A stretch of DNA of 64,000 nucleotides from NCBI GenBank assembly GCA_019449655.1, contig JAHQXD010000001.1:585562-649561 (forward strand), written 5' to 3'. The stretch's first letter is position 1, and each line of letters starts with the position of its first letter. Source of the DNA: Ferrigenium straubiae (GTDB lineage: Bacteria > Pseudomonadota > Gammaproteobacteria > Burkholderiales > Gallionellaceae). Positions 43,293-51,772 of this stretch are shown here, one piece after another. The position numbers were made by a program, and so were the translations under genes. The notes beneath the pieces are model-generated. The model made no database searches. It had not been told where the DNA came from and saw only the letters and a list, made by a program, of their open reading frames with translations.

Positions 43293-44705
43293 ATGCGCCC
43301 TCATCCGATACCTTACGCTTGCGCCCTGCTCTGTCTGTGGAGCAATCTGGCGCTGGCCGAAACAGCTCTCGATCCGTTCGACACGGAAGCGATGTTGCCG
43401 CTCAAGCCCGCGTTGCGCCCGGGCGGCGCAGCCGGCGATCCCTGCGCGGAGGCCACGCCGGCCGGCGCGCTCGGCTTGCTGGAGGTGGTCAATCTCGCGC
43501 TGTGCAACAACCCGCAGACCCGCGAGGTATGGGCGAGCGCGCGTGCGCAGGCGGCGCAGGTCGGCGTGAGCAAGGGGAGCTATCTGCCCGGCCTCAGCCT
43601 GAGCGCTTCCGGCAATCGCATTTCGCCCGGCACGAGCCAGCGTAGCTATGGCCTGACCCTTTCCTATTTGTTGTATGACTTCGGTGCGCGCGCCGCCAGT
43701 CTGGAAAATGCGCGCCAGTTGCTCTCCGCCGCCAATGCCACGCAGGACAGCACGGTACAGACCGTCTTTCTGCAGGCGGTGCAATCCTTCTACCAGGTGC
43801 AGGCAACACAGGCCGCGCTGAATGCCGCTCTCGAATCGGAACGCGCATCGAAAGAAAGCTTCACCGCCGCCGAGGCGCGCTATACCACCGGCGTCGCCAC
43901 GCCTGCCGACAAGCTGCAGGCGCAGACCGCCTACTCGCAGTCCACCCTGAACCGCATCACCGCGGACGGCGGCCTGAAAAACGCGAGGGGCAGCTTGGCG
44001 AACATCATCGGGCTGGATGCCCACAGGAATATCGCATTGGAGACGGCGAATATTGCGACCACCCCTGCAAGCTTCGACCGCGACGTGAATATGCTGATCG
44101 AGGAGGCCAGGCTGCGCCGCCCCGATCTGCAGGCCGCCGAAGCACAGGTAAAAGCCGCCGAGGCCAGCGCCGATGCGGCACGCTCGGCAGGCAAACCGTC
44201 GATCTCGCTGACCGCATCAAAAAACCAAACAGACAGTTCGGGCATCACTTCCCGGGGCTCGACGGTCGGCCTGAGCGCGAGCGTGCCGTTATTCACAGGA
44301 TTTGCGCCGACCTACCGGATACGCGCCGCCGAAGCCCAAGTGGAAACCCAGAAGGCACGCATGGAGCGCGTGCGTCTGCAGGTGGCCATGGATGTATGGA
44401 CGGCCTACCAGAACCTCGTCACCGCTACGCAATCCCTGCGCACCACTGCCGATCTGCTGAACAGCGCCGAGCAATCGGAACGCGTCGCGCTCGGCCGCTA
44501 CAAGGCCGGCGTGGGCAACATCCTGGATGTGCTGAATGCGCAAAGCGCCCTGGCCAGCGCGCGCCAGCAGCGCATACAGTCCACGTATAACTGGAACATC
44601 AACCGCGCCGCGCTCGCCCAAGCCATGGGCAGCCTGGATGCAGGCCTGCTGCAGGAACTGTCCGATGGCAGCCGGCAGGCCGGCGCGAATCCCCAACAGA
44701 AATAA
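43293..44705 (+). CDS. TolC-family outer-membrane efflux protein
   Basis: A 470-residue protein with a signal peptide (ALLCLWSNLALA) and the two repeated OEP domains of TolC (LLEVVNLALCNNPQTREV near 65 and VNMLIEEARLRRPDLQAAEAQ near 265) that form the trimeric barrel and tunnel. The segment LYDFGARAASLENA is typical. It is the exit duct for the MacA/MacB-type pump encoded just downstream, with an 8-base gap. The ribosome-binding site is weak. Confidence 0.94.
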   Translation: MRPHPIPYACALLCLWSNLALAETALDPFDTEAMLPLKPALRPGGAAGDPCAEATPAGALGLLEVVNLALCNNPQTREVWASARAQAAQVGVSKGSYLPGLSLSASGNRISPGTSQRSYGLTLSYLLYDFGARAASLENARQLLSAANATQDSTVQTVFLQAVQSFYQVQATQAALNAALESERASKESFTAAEARYTTGVATPADKLQAQTAYSQSTLNRITADGGLKNARGSLANIIGLDAHRNIALETANIATTPASFDRDVNMLIEEARLRRPDLQAAEAQVKAAEASADAARSAGKPSISLTASKNQTDSSGITSRGSTVGLSASVPLFTGFAPTYRIRAAEAQVETQKARMERVRLQVAMDVWTAYQNLVTATQSLRTTADLLNSAEQSERVALGRYKAGVGNILDVLNAQSALASARQQRIQSTYNWNINRAALAQAMGSLDAGLLQELSDGSRQAGANPQQK

Positions 44706-44713
44706 AACCAGCC

Positions 44714-45913
44714 ATGAAAAAAATATTGCGTTCTCCCATCGCCCTGTTCTTCATTGCCATTGCCGTCGCCACCGCAGGTATCGCCACCTACCGGCAGGTA
44801 GCCCTGGTTGCGCCGGAACAGCAATACCGCCTGCAGACCGTGGAAAAAGGCGACATCACCCAGACCGTTTCCGCCAACGGCACAATCAATCCGGTAACGC
44901 TGGTCAATGTCGGCACACAAGTCTCCGGCACGGTGAAAAAGCTGTATGTGGACTTCAACAGCAAGGTGGAAAAAGGCCAGGTATTGCTGGAACTGGACGA
45001 CGCCCTGCTCGCCGCACAACAGAAGCAGAGCCAGGCCAACGTGCAGAGCGCCACCGCCTCGCTGGAACTGGCTACGGCCAACGAGGCGCGCATGCGCAGC
45101 CTCTTCGCGCAGGAATATGTTTCGCGGCAGGAACTGGACACTGCGGTGCAGACCAAAAAGGCTGCCGAGGCGCAACTGCATCTGACGCGCGCAGCGGTGG
45201 AAAAAGACAGCGCCAACCTCGCCTATTCGGTGATCCGCTCGCCGGTATCCGGCGTCGTGGTGGACCGTGCAGTGGATATCGGCCAGACCGTCGCAGCCAG
45301 CCTGCAGACCCCGACGTTGTTCAAGATCGCGCAGGATTTGTCCAAGATGCAGATTCACGCCAACTTCGCCGAGGCGGATGTCGGCAGCATCCGCGTCGGC
45401 CAGGCGGTGCGCTTCACCGTGGATGCCTTCGCGGGGCGCAACTTCCAGGGCGAGGTCATGCAGATACGCCTCAACCCGACCACGCAGCAGAATGTGGTTA
45501 CCTACGATGTGGTAGTCAATGTAGACAATCCCGAGCAGATCCTGCTGCCCGGCATGACCGCCTATGTCAGCATCGCGGTGGCCGAACGCAAGGATGCGTT
45601 GCTGGTACCCAATGCCGCGCTGCGCTTCAAGCCGGCCAACGGCAACACCCCAAAGCGCGGCAACGGCCACCCCGGCGGCTTACCGAAAGGTAATGCGGCG
45701 TCCAGGCAAGATGCTTTTACCGGCAAGGTGTACGTGCTGGAACAAGGTGAACTCGTTCCCGTCAATGTCTCGCTCGGCATCACCGATGGCCGCAATACCG
45801 AAATCACCGGCGGCGACCTCAAGGCCGGCGATCAGGTCGTGACCGGCGAAATACAGGCGGCGGGCAGCGCTCCGGCGGCCAGCGGCACGCCGATGCGCAT
45901 GAGAATGTTCTGA
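44714..45913 (+). CDS. macA: MacA-like periplasmic adaptor (membrane fusion protein)
   Basis: A 399-residue adaptor. It has an N-terminal membrane anchor (about 7-25), lipoyl/hairpin (about 60-200; GTVKKLYVDFNSKVEKGQVLLELDD, YSVIRSPVSGVVVDRAVDIGQTV), beta-barrel (ANFAEADVGSIRVGQ) and C-terminal domains. A Gly/Pro/Lys-rich insertion (about 310-330) interrupts the last part. It bridges the ABC pump and TolC. Export substrates of the family include macrolides, peptides and siderophore-like compounds; here it is unknown. Confidence 0.92.
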   Translation: MKKILRSPIALFFIAIAVATAGIATYRQVALVAPEQQYRLQTVEKGDITQTVSANGTINPVTLVNVGTQVSGTVKKLYVDFNSKVEKGQVLLELDDALLAAQQKQSQANVQSATASLELATANEARMRSLFAQEYVSRQELDTAVQTKKAAEAQLHLTRAAVEKDSANLAYSVIRSPVSGVVVDRAVDIGQTVAASLQTPTLFKIAQDLSKMQIHANFAEADVGSIRVGQAVRFTVDAFAGRNFQGEVMQIRLNPTTQQNVVTYDVVVNVDNPEQILLPGMTAYVSIAVAERKDALLVPNAALRFKPANGNTPKRGNGHPGGLPKGNAASRQDAFTGKVYVLEQGELVPVNVSLGITDGRNTEITGGDLKAGDQVVTGEIQAAGSAPAASGTPMRMRMF

Positions 45914-46620
45914 TGGCGGATTCCGTCATCCGTATCGAAAACCTGCACAAGTCCTACGAGACTTCTGCCGGTTTGTTCCCTGCGCTGAAAGACGTCAGCC
46001 TCGACATCTCTGCCGGCGAATTCGTCGCGATCATGGGCCCGTCCGGCTCGGGAAAATCCACTTTCATGAACATCCTCGGCTGCCTCGACAAGCCTACTGC
46101 CGGACGCTACACGCTGGATGGCCGCAGCGTTGCGGAACTGAGCAAGGATGAGCTGGCCCTGCTGCGCAATCGCACCATCGGTTTCGTGTTCCAGGGCTTC
46201 AACCTGCTGCCGCGCATGTCGCTGCTGGACAATGTCGCCTTGCCGCTGATCTATTGCGGGGTGGAGCGCGAAGAACGCCAGCGGCGCGCCCGCGACCTGC
46301 TCGCCAGGGTCGGGCTGGGAGACAAGGCAGACTCCATGCCCAACAAGATTTCCGGCGGCCAGCAGCAGCGTGTCGCAATCGCCCGCGCGCTGGTCAATCG
46401 CCCGCGCCTGCTGCTTGCCGACGAGCCGACCGGCAATCTCGACAGCCACACCAGCGAGGAAATCATGGCTTTATTCGAGGCGCTCAACCGCGAAGGCATC
46501 ACCATCGTGCTGGTCACCCACGAAGCGGATATCGCGCATCATGCAAAGCGCCAGGTGAGGTTCCATGATGGCCGCATCGTCAGCGACCAGCCGACGCCGC
46601 AACTGGAACACTCAGCATGA
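45913..46620 (+). CDS. MacB-type ABC transporter ATP-binding protein
   Basis: A 235-residue ATPase with Walker [11 protein letters not shown]-loop [12 protein letters not shown], signature [14 protein letters not shown], Walker [13 protein letters not shown] and the switch His (VTHEAD). This is the LolD/MacB subfamily. In classical MacB the ATPase is fused to the permease; here they are separate, as in many betaproteobacteria. It overlaps both neighbours by 1-4 bases. Confidence 0.96.
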   Translation: MADSVIRIENLHKSYETSAGLFPALKDVSLDISAGEFVAIMGPSGSGKSTFMNILGCLDKPTAGRYTLDGRSVAELSKDELALLRNRTIGFVFQGFNLLPRMSLLDNVALPLIYCGVEREERQRRARDLLARVGLGDKADSMPNKISGGQQQRVAIARALVNRPRLLLADEPTGNLDSHTSEEIMALFEALNREGITIVLVTHEADIAHHAKRQVRFHDGRIVSDQPTPQLEHSA

Positions 46621-47843
46621 GCATGGTGTTTACCATGCTCGGCGAAGCCTGGCGCGCGATGGGCGCCAACCGGCTGCGTACCATGCTGACCATGCTCGGC
46701 ATGGTGATCGGCGTCGGCGCGGTGGTACTGATGATGTCCATCGGGCAAGGCGCGCAATATGCCATCAAGCAGACCATCAGCGCGATGGGCAGCAACCTGT
46801 TCGTCCTGCTCTCCGGCAGCCGCTCGGTAGGCGGCGTGCGCACTGGCGGCGGCGGTAACTACACGCTGACGGTCGGCGATGCCGAGGCCATCGCCGAACT
46901 GCCCGGCGTGCAAACAGCGGCGCCGATCCACCCCGGCAACGCGCAGGTCGTGTACGGGCCGAACAACTGGAATACCTCCATCATCGGCACCACGCCCAAC
47001 TATCTTGAGGCGCGTGCCTGGCAAGTGACTGCGGGGGCGGCTTTCACCTCATCCGACGTGCGCTCCGCCACGCGCGTCGCGCTGATCGGCAAGACCGCCG
47101 CGCAGAACCTGTTCGGCGACGAGGACCCGGTCGGCAAGACCATCCGCATCCGCCAAAGCCCCTTCGTCATCCTCGGCACCCTGGCGGTCAAGGGCCAGGG
47201 CATGGACGGGCGCGATCAGGACGACAGCATCATCATCCCGCTCACCACCGCGCAGCGCCAGGTGTTCGGCACCCAGTTTCCGGGGTCGGTGCGCATGATG
47301 ATGGTGCAGACCACCACCCAGGAGTCCATGCCGGCGGTGGAAAAATCCATGACCGAGCTGTTGCGCCAGCGGCACCGCATCCGCGAGGGCATGGATGACG
47401 ACTTCTTTCTGCGCAACCTTACCGCCGCCGCCGATTCGGCCGCAGAAAGCACGCGCACCATGTCGCTGCTGCTCGGCGCGATCGCCTCGGTCTCGCTGCT
47501 GGTAGGCGGCATCGGCATCATGAACATCATGCTGGTTTCGGTGACCGAGCGCACCCGCGAGATCGGCATCCGCATGGCGATCGGCGCGCGTGAAAAGGAC
47601 ATCCTGCTGCAATTCCTGCTGGAGGCCATCATCATCTCGCTGGCCGGCTGCTTCATCGGCCTGCTGCTGGGAATCGGCGGCGCGCTGCTGGTCAACGCGC
47701 TGACCGGCACGATGGTCATCATCTCGGGCAGTTCGGCCGTCGTGGCTTTCGGCGTGGCCGCGACGGTAGGCATCTTCTTCGGCTTCTATCCGGCGAAAAA
47801 GGCCGCGCAGCTCGACCCGATCGAAGCCTTGCGCTACCAATAA
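46617..47843 (+). CDS. MacB-type ABC transporter permease
   Basis: A 408-residue permease with one N-terminal transmembrane helix (about 18-40), a large periplasmic MacB_PCD domain (about 45-280) and three C-terminal helices in an FtsX domain (SLLVGGIGIMNIMLVSVTERTREIGIRMAIGA). It is a mechanotransmission pump that pushes periplasmic substrates into TolC through MacA. The start overlaps the ATPase stop as ATGA. Confidence 0.95.
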   Translation: MSMVFTMLGEAWRAMGANRLRTMLTMLGMVIGVGAVVLMMSIGQGAQYAIKQTISAMGSNLFVLLSGSRSVGGVRTGGGGNYTLTVGDAEAIAELPGVQTAAPIHPGNAQVVYGPNNWNTSIIGTTPNYLEARAWQVTAGAAFTSSDVRSATRVALIGKTAAQNLFGDEDPVGKTIRIRQSPFVILGTLAVKGQGMDGRDQDDSIIIPLTTAQRQVFGTQFPGSVRMMMVQTTTQESMPAVEKSMTELLRQRHRIREGMDDDFFLRNLTAAADSAAESTRTMSLLLGAIASVSLLVGGIGIMNIMLVSVTERTREIGIRMAIGAREKDILLQFLLEAIIISLAGCFIGLLLGIGGALLVNALTGTMVIISGSSAVVAFGVAATVGIFFGFYPAKKAAQLDPIEALRYQ

Positions 47844-47847
47844 AAAA

Positions 47848-47877
47848 AACGAGAGGCACGTTGCCGTGCCTCTCGTT
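47848..47877 (+). terminator. intrinsic terminator of the tolC-macAB operon
   Basis: Thirteen-base stem AACGAGAGGCACG with loop TTGC and its complement ending in CGTTT, just 5 bases after the permease stop. It may also serve the convergent gene at 47904. Confidence 0.93.
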
Positions 47878-47903
47878 TACCCGGAATCAGGTCAGCCGAT
47901 CAA

Positions 47904-48254
47904 TCAGTCTTCGCTACGCCGTTCGCGTTTTTTCTTGTGCTTATCCTTCTGCTGCCCCAGATGCAGCCCGTTGTCGTGACGCCGGTGTTCATCGTCATCC
48001 TCCACGCTGCGTGTAGATACCGGCCGCACCGGAGCCGTTTGAACTGCGGGCGCACTGTTGCTGCTGCCGACCGCCGCCCCGGTCGCCCCCCCGATTGCCG
48101 CGCCTATGATCGCGCCATCCCTGCCGCCCATGTTATGGCCGATTGCCGCACCGGCCGCGCCGCCGACTGCGCCGCCGACCACCGCGCCGCCATCCACGGC
48201 ATAGGCGTTTACGCTGGCAGAAAGAAACAGGACGATTGCTAACGATTTTTTCAT
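47904..48254 (-). CDS. exported glycine-zipper protein
   Basis: A 116-residue protein with a signal peptide (MKKSLAIVLFLSASVNAYA), a glycine-zipper segment (GGAVVGGAVGGAAGAAIG and GAIIGAAIGGATGAAVG) that likely inserts in or spans a membrane, and a basic tail (KDKHKKKRERR). Such proteins include outer-membrane lipoprotein-like SlyB/YMGG members. The ATG at 48254 follows GGAGGC. No lipobox Cys is seen. The function is unknown. It diverges from map. Confidence 0.8.
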   Translation of the reverse strand: MKKSLAIVLFLSASVNAYAVDGGAVVGGAVGGAAGAAIGHNMGGRDGAIIGAAIGGATGAAVGSSNSAPAVQTAPVRPVSTRSVEDDDEHRRHDNGLHLGQQKDKHKKKRERRSED

Positions 48255-48347
48255 GTTGCCTCCAATGTGAGATTGTCCGGTTTGACCCTTGCATAAGAAT
48301 TGCTGCACTGCTTGGTCAAACGCGGCGCTAGTTTAGTTCCAGTTCGC

Positions 48348-48377
48348 GATTGCCTGCAATCCCGATTGTCGGCAATC
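48348..48377. promoter_or_regulatory. two tandem GATTG-N4-CAATC palindromes upstream of map
   Basis: GATTGCCTGCAATC (48348-48361) and GATTGTCGGCAATC (48364-48377) follow each other with centres 16 bases apart. The second overlaps a possible -35 (TTGTCG, 48366-48371) that pairs with TATTCT (48390-48395) at 18-base spacing. Two helical-phase sites over a promoter look like a repressor operator. Confidence 0.45.
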
Positions 48378-48435
48378 CGGACCGCATGATATTCTCGGTC
48401 ATCCCGAAAGCCGTACCAAAAACAGCACAAACCAC

Positions 48436-49230
48436 ATGCCCATAACCATCAAAACCCTGCAGGAAATCGAAAAAATGCGCGTCGCCGGCCGCCTGACCAG
48501 CGAGGTGCTTGACTACATCACGCCGTTCGTCAAGGCGGGCGTGACGACCAACGAACTGGACAGGCTGTGCCACGACTATATCGTCAACGTGCAGCATGGC
48601 ATTCCCGCCCCGCTCGATTACGCACCGCATGGGCATGCGCCCTACCCCAAATCGATCTGCGCCTCGGTCAACCACCAGGTCTGCCACGGCGTGCCGGGCG
48701 ACAAGGCGCTCAAGAACGGCGACATCGTCAACCTGGACATCACCGTCATCAAGGACGATTACCACGGCGACAGCAGCCGGATGTTCTATGTCGGCGAGCC
48801 GTCGATCCAGGCCAGGCGTCTATGTGAAGCCACTTACGAGGCGCTGTGGCGCGGCATCCGCGCGGTCAGGCCGGGCGCATACCTTGGCGACATCGGCCAT
48901 GCCATCCAGAGCTACGTCGAGCCGCTCGGCTACAGCGTGGTGCGCGAATTCTGCGGCCACGGCATCGGCAGGCTCTTCCACGAAGAGCCGCAGGTATTGC
49001 ATTACGGCCGCCCCCGCACGGGCGCGCGGCTCGAAGCCGGCATGATCTTCACCATCGAGCCGATGGTCAACGCCGGCAAGGCGGCCATCAAGCAGCTCGG
49101 CGACGGCTGGACGGTAGTCACCAAGGATCACAGCCTGTCGGCGCAATACGAACACACCATCCTCGTCACCGAAACCGGCTTCGAAGTGCTGACCGTTTCC
49201 GATGGCTGCCCTCCCCCGCCATCCCCGTGA
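48436..49230 (+). CDS. map: methionine aminopeptidase, type I
   Basis: A 264-residue cytosolic metalloenzyme that removes N-terminal Met from new proteins. The five metal ligands are present: Asp in NLDITV, Asp in YHGDSSRMF, His in CGHGIG, Glu in IEPMV, and Glu in YEHTILV. The substrate-site His is in YAPHGHAPYPKS. No good ribosome-binding site precedes the ATG. It overlaps glnD by 29 bases, the common map-glnD arrangement. Confidence 0.97.
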   Translation: MPITIKTLQEIEKMRVAGRLTSEVLDYITPFVKAGVTTNELDRLCHDYIVNVQHGIPAPLDYAPHGHAPYPKSICASVNHQVCHGVPGDKALKNGDIVNLDITVIKDDYHGDSSRMFYVGEPSIQARRLCEATYEALWRGIRAVRPGAYLGDIGHAIQSYVEPLGYSVVREFCGHGIGRLFHEEPQVLHYGRPRTGARLEAGMIFTIEPMVNAGKAAIKQLGDGWTVVTKDHSLSAQYEHTILVTETGFEVLTVSDGCPPPPSP

Positions 49231-51757
49231 CGAAATCGCCGCGCTGCGCGAGTCGTTGCGCGGCGACCGCGCGGCACTCGAGCAGAGCTTCCTGGAGCAC
49301 AACAATGCGGCGCGCCTGCTCGCCGCGCACACCCGGCTGATCGACCGCTACCTGCGCCGCGTCTGGCGGCAGCTCGCCATGCCGCAACATATCGCGCTGG
49401 CGGCGGTGGGCGGCTACGCGCGCTGCAGGCTCTACCCCAGATCGGACATCGACCTGCTGATCCTGCTGGATGCCGATCCGGATGACGCCTTGCGGCAACA
49501 GTTGCACGAACTGGTCGGAATATTGTGGGACATCGGGCTCGAAGTCGGGCACAGCGTCCGCACCGTGGCGCAGTGTCTGATCGAATCAGCCGACGTCACC
49601 GTGCAGACCAATCTTCTTGAAGCGCGCCTGCTCTGCGGCAACAAGGAATTGTTCAATGAGTTGGGCGACAGCGTGCGACAGCGCCTCGACCTGCGCGCCT
49701 TCTATCTAGCCAAGCTGCAGGAGCAGCAGCGGCGCCACGCGCGTTATACCGAGGCGGACTACAACCTCGAACCCAACCTCAAGGAAAGCCCGGGCGGCCT
49801 GCGCGACTTGCAGACCGTCACCTGGATCGCGCGCGCGGCCGGCTTGGGCACACACTGGAGCGAGCTCGCACAAATCGGGCTGCTCACTGCCGCCGAGGCA
49901 CGCCAGGTCGCGCGCCACAGCGCGCTGCTCGCGACCCTGCGCATCCGCCTGCATTACCTCGCCAAGCGGCATGAGGACCGCCTGCTGTTCGACTTCCAGA
50001 CGCCGCTCGCCGAACAGATGGACATCCGCGCCTCGGCCAACCGCCGCGCGAGCGAGCACCTGATGCAGAGCTATTACCGCACCAAGCTCGCGGTGCGCCA
50101 GTTCAACACCATCATGCTGCAGAACCTGCACGACTACCTGTTCGGCGAAACGCCGGTGCGGCGCATCCTGAACGACCGGTTCAGGATGGTCGGCACGCGG
50201 CTGGATATCCGCGATGAGCAACTCTTCGAACATACGCCCGAGGCGGTCTTCGAACTGTTCCTGCTGATGGAGCAGCATGGCGAGCTGAGCGATCCGAGTG
50301 CGAGAACGCTGCGCGCGCTGTGGCGCGCGCAGCGGCGCATCGATGCGGAATTCCGCCGCAGCCCGGCGAACCGCTCGTGCTTCATGGAAATTCTGCGCCA
50401 GCCGCATGGGGTGCTGCACGCGCTGCGGCGCATGAACCAGTACGGCATCCTCGGCCGCTACCTCCCCGCCTTCGGGCGCATTGTCGGGCAGATGCAGCAC
50501 GACCTGTTCCACGTCTACACGGTGGACGAACATATCCTGATGGTGGTGCGCAACCTGCGCCGCTTCACCGCACCGGAATACGCCGGGGAAATTCCGCTGT
50601 GCAGCAGGCTGATGGGCGAATTCGCGCGCCCGGAGGTGCTGTATATCGCCGGGCTGTTCCACGACATCGCCAAGGGGCGCGGCGGCGACCATTCGCAGCT
50701 CGGCAGGAAGGATGCGCACGCGTTCTGCGTGCAGCACCAGATCAACAATGCCGACACCCGCCTCATCGTGTGGCTGGTGGAAAACCACCTCATCCTTTCC
50801 GCCACCGCACAGAAGCAGGACCTCTCCGATCCCGACGTGATCGCGGATTTCGCCGCGAGGATCAGGAACGACCGCTACCTCGTCGCGCTGTACCTGCTGA
50901 CCGTCGCGGACGTGCGCGCCACCAACCCGGAAATCTGGAACGCATGGAAGGCCAAGCTGCTGGAGGAGCTGTTCTGGCAGACGCGCCGCTACCTGAGCGA
51001 CGGCAAGGTCGCCGACCGGCTCGGCGAAATCCGCCGCGCGGCGGCCGACGCGCTCAACCTCTATGCGCTGACGCCCGATGCCTACCAGCTGCTGTGGGCG
51101 CAGCTCGACGACAGCTATTTCCTCGATCACGACCCGCAGGAAATCGCCTGGCACACCCGCCTGCTGGCCTTCAAGGTCAACCCCGCCGCGCCCATCGTGA
51201 AGGCGCGCATCAGCCGCGCCGGCGAAGGTCTGCAGGTCATGGTGTACTGCCCCGACCAGCGCGCGCTGTTCGCGCGCATCTGTAATTTTTTCGCACGCAT
51301 GAACTACACCATCGTCGAGGCCAAGATCCACACCACGCGGCACGGCTACGCGCTGGACAGTTTCCAGATCATGGAGGCCGCGCGCGGCGAGACGGCCTAC
51401 CGCGACATCATGACCTACATCGAATTCGAGTTGGCGCAGCAGATCGCGCAGGCCAAACCGGTCGTGCACGCCGCATCGGGGCGCGTGAGCCGGCAGCTCA
51501 AGCACTTCCCGATCGAAACCGAGGTCGAGATCAAACCGGACAACAAGGGCATGCACGTGCTGTCGCTGATTGCCGGGGATCGTCCCGGCCTGCTCGCGCG
51601 CATCGCGCTGGTGCTGGACCGGCACAACATCCGCCTGCACCGCGCCAAGATCAACACGTTAGGGAGCCGGGCGGAGGACGTGTTCTGGATCAGCGGCGCG
51701 GCGCTTGCTCAACCTGAGCAGGCGGAGGCGCTGCGCAACGCCCTGCTGAAAGACTGA
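49202..51757 (+). CDS. glnD: bifunctional uridylyltransferase / uridylyl-removing enzyme GlnD
   Basis: An 851-residue nitrogen sensor that adds or removes UMP on PII (GlnB/GlnK) in response to glutamine. The nucleotidyltransferase site is GGYAR with SDIDLL (about 70-85). The HD hydrolase domain has LFHDIAKG with HSQLG and ARED-type continuations (about 485-600). Two C-terminal ACT domains bind glutamine (about 675-750; MVYCPDQRALFARI, and 785-850; SLIAGDRPGLLARI). The length is normal. Confidence 0.97.
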   Translation: MAALPRHPRDEIAALRESLRGDRAALEQSFLEHNNAARLLAAHTRLIDRYLRRVWRQLAMPQHIALAAVGGYARCRLYPRSDIDLLILLDADPDDALRQQLHELVGILWDIGLEVGHSVRTVAQCLIESADVTVQTNLLEARLLCGNKELFNELGDSVRQRLDLRAFYLAKLQEQQRRHARYTEADYNLEPNLKESPGGLRDLQTVTWIARAAGLGTHWSELAQIGLLTAAEARQVARHSALLATLRIRLHYLAKRHEDRLLFDFQTPLAEQMDIRASANRRASEHLMQSYYRTKLAVRQFNTIMLQNLHDYLFGETPVRRILNDRFRMVGTRLDIRDEQLFEHTPEAVFELFLLMEQHGELSDPSARTLRALWRAQRRIDAEFRRSPANRSCFMEILRQPHGVLHALRRMNQYGILGRYLPAFGRIVGQMQHDLFHVYTVDEHILMVVRNLRRFTAPEYAGEIPLCSRLMGEFARPEVLYIAGLFHDIAKGRGGDHSQLGRKDAHAFCVQHQINNADTRLIVWLVENHLILSATAQKQDLSDPDVIADFAARIRNDRYLVALYLLTVADVRATNPEIWNAWKAKLLEELFWQTRRYLSDGKVADRLGEIRRAAADALNLYALTPDAYQLLWAQLDDSYFLDHDPQEIAWHTRLLAFKVNPAAPIVKARISRAGEGLQVMVYCPDQRALFARICNFFARMNYTIVEAKIHTTRHGYALDSFQIMEAARGETAYRDIMTYIEFELAQQIAQAKPVVHAASGRVSRQLKHFPIETEVEIKPDNKGMHVLSLIAGDRPGLLARIALVLDRHNIRLHRAKINTLGSRAEDVFWISGAALAQPEQAEALRNALLKD

Positions 51758-51772
51758 GAAACCGCCGAGGCG

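Noticed and set aside
49706-51640. 644-codon minus-strand open frame
   Set aside because: Lies fully inside glnD, whose catalytic and ACT motifs are intact; high GC makes long antisense frames common here.
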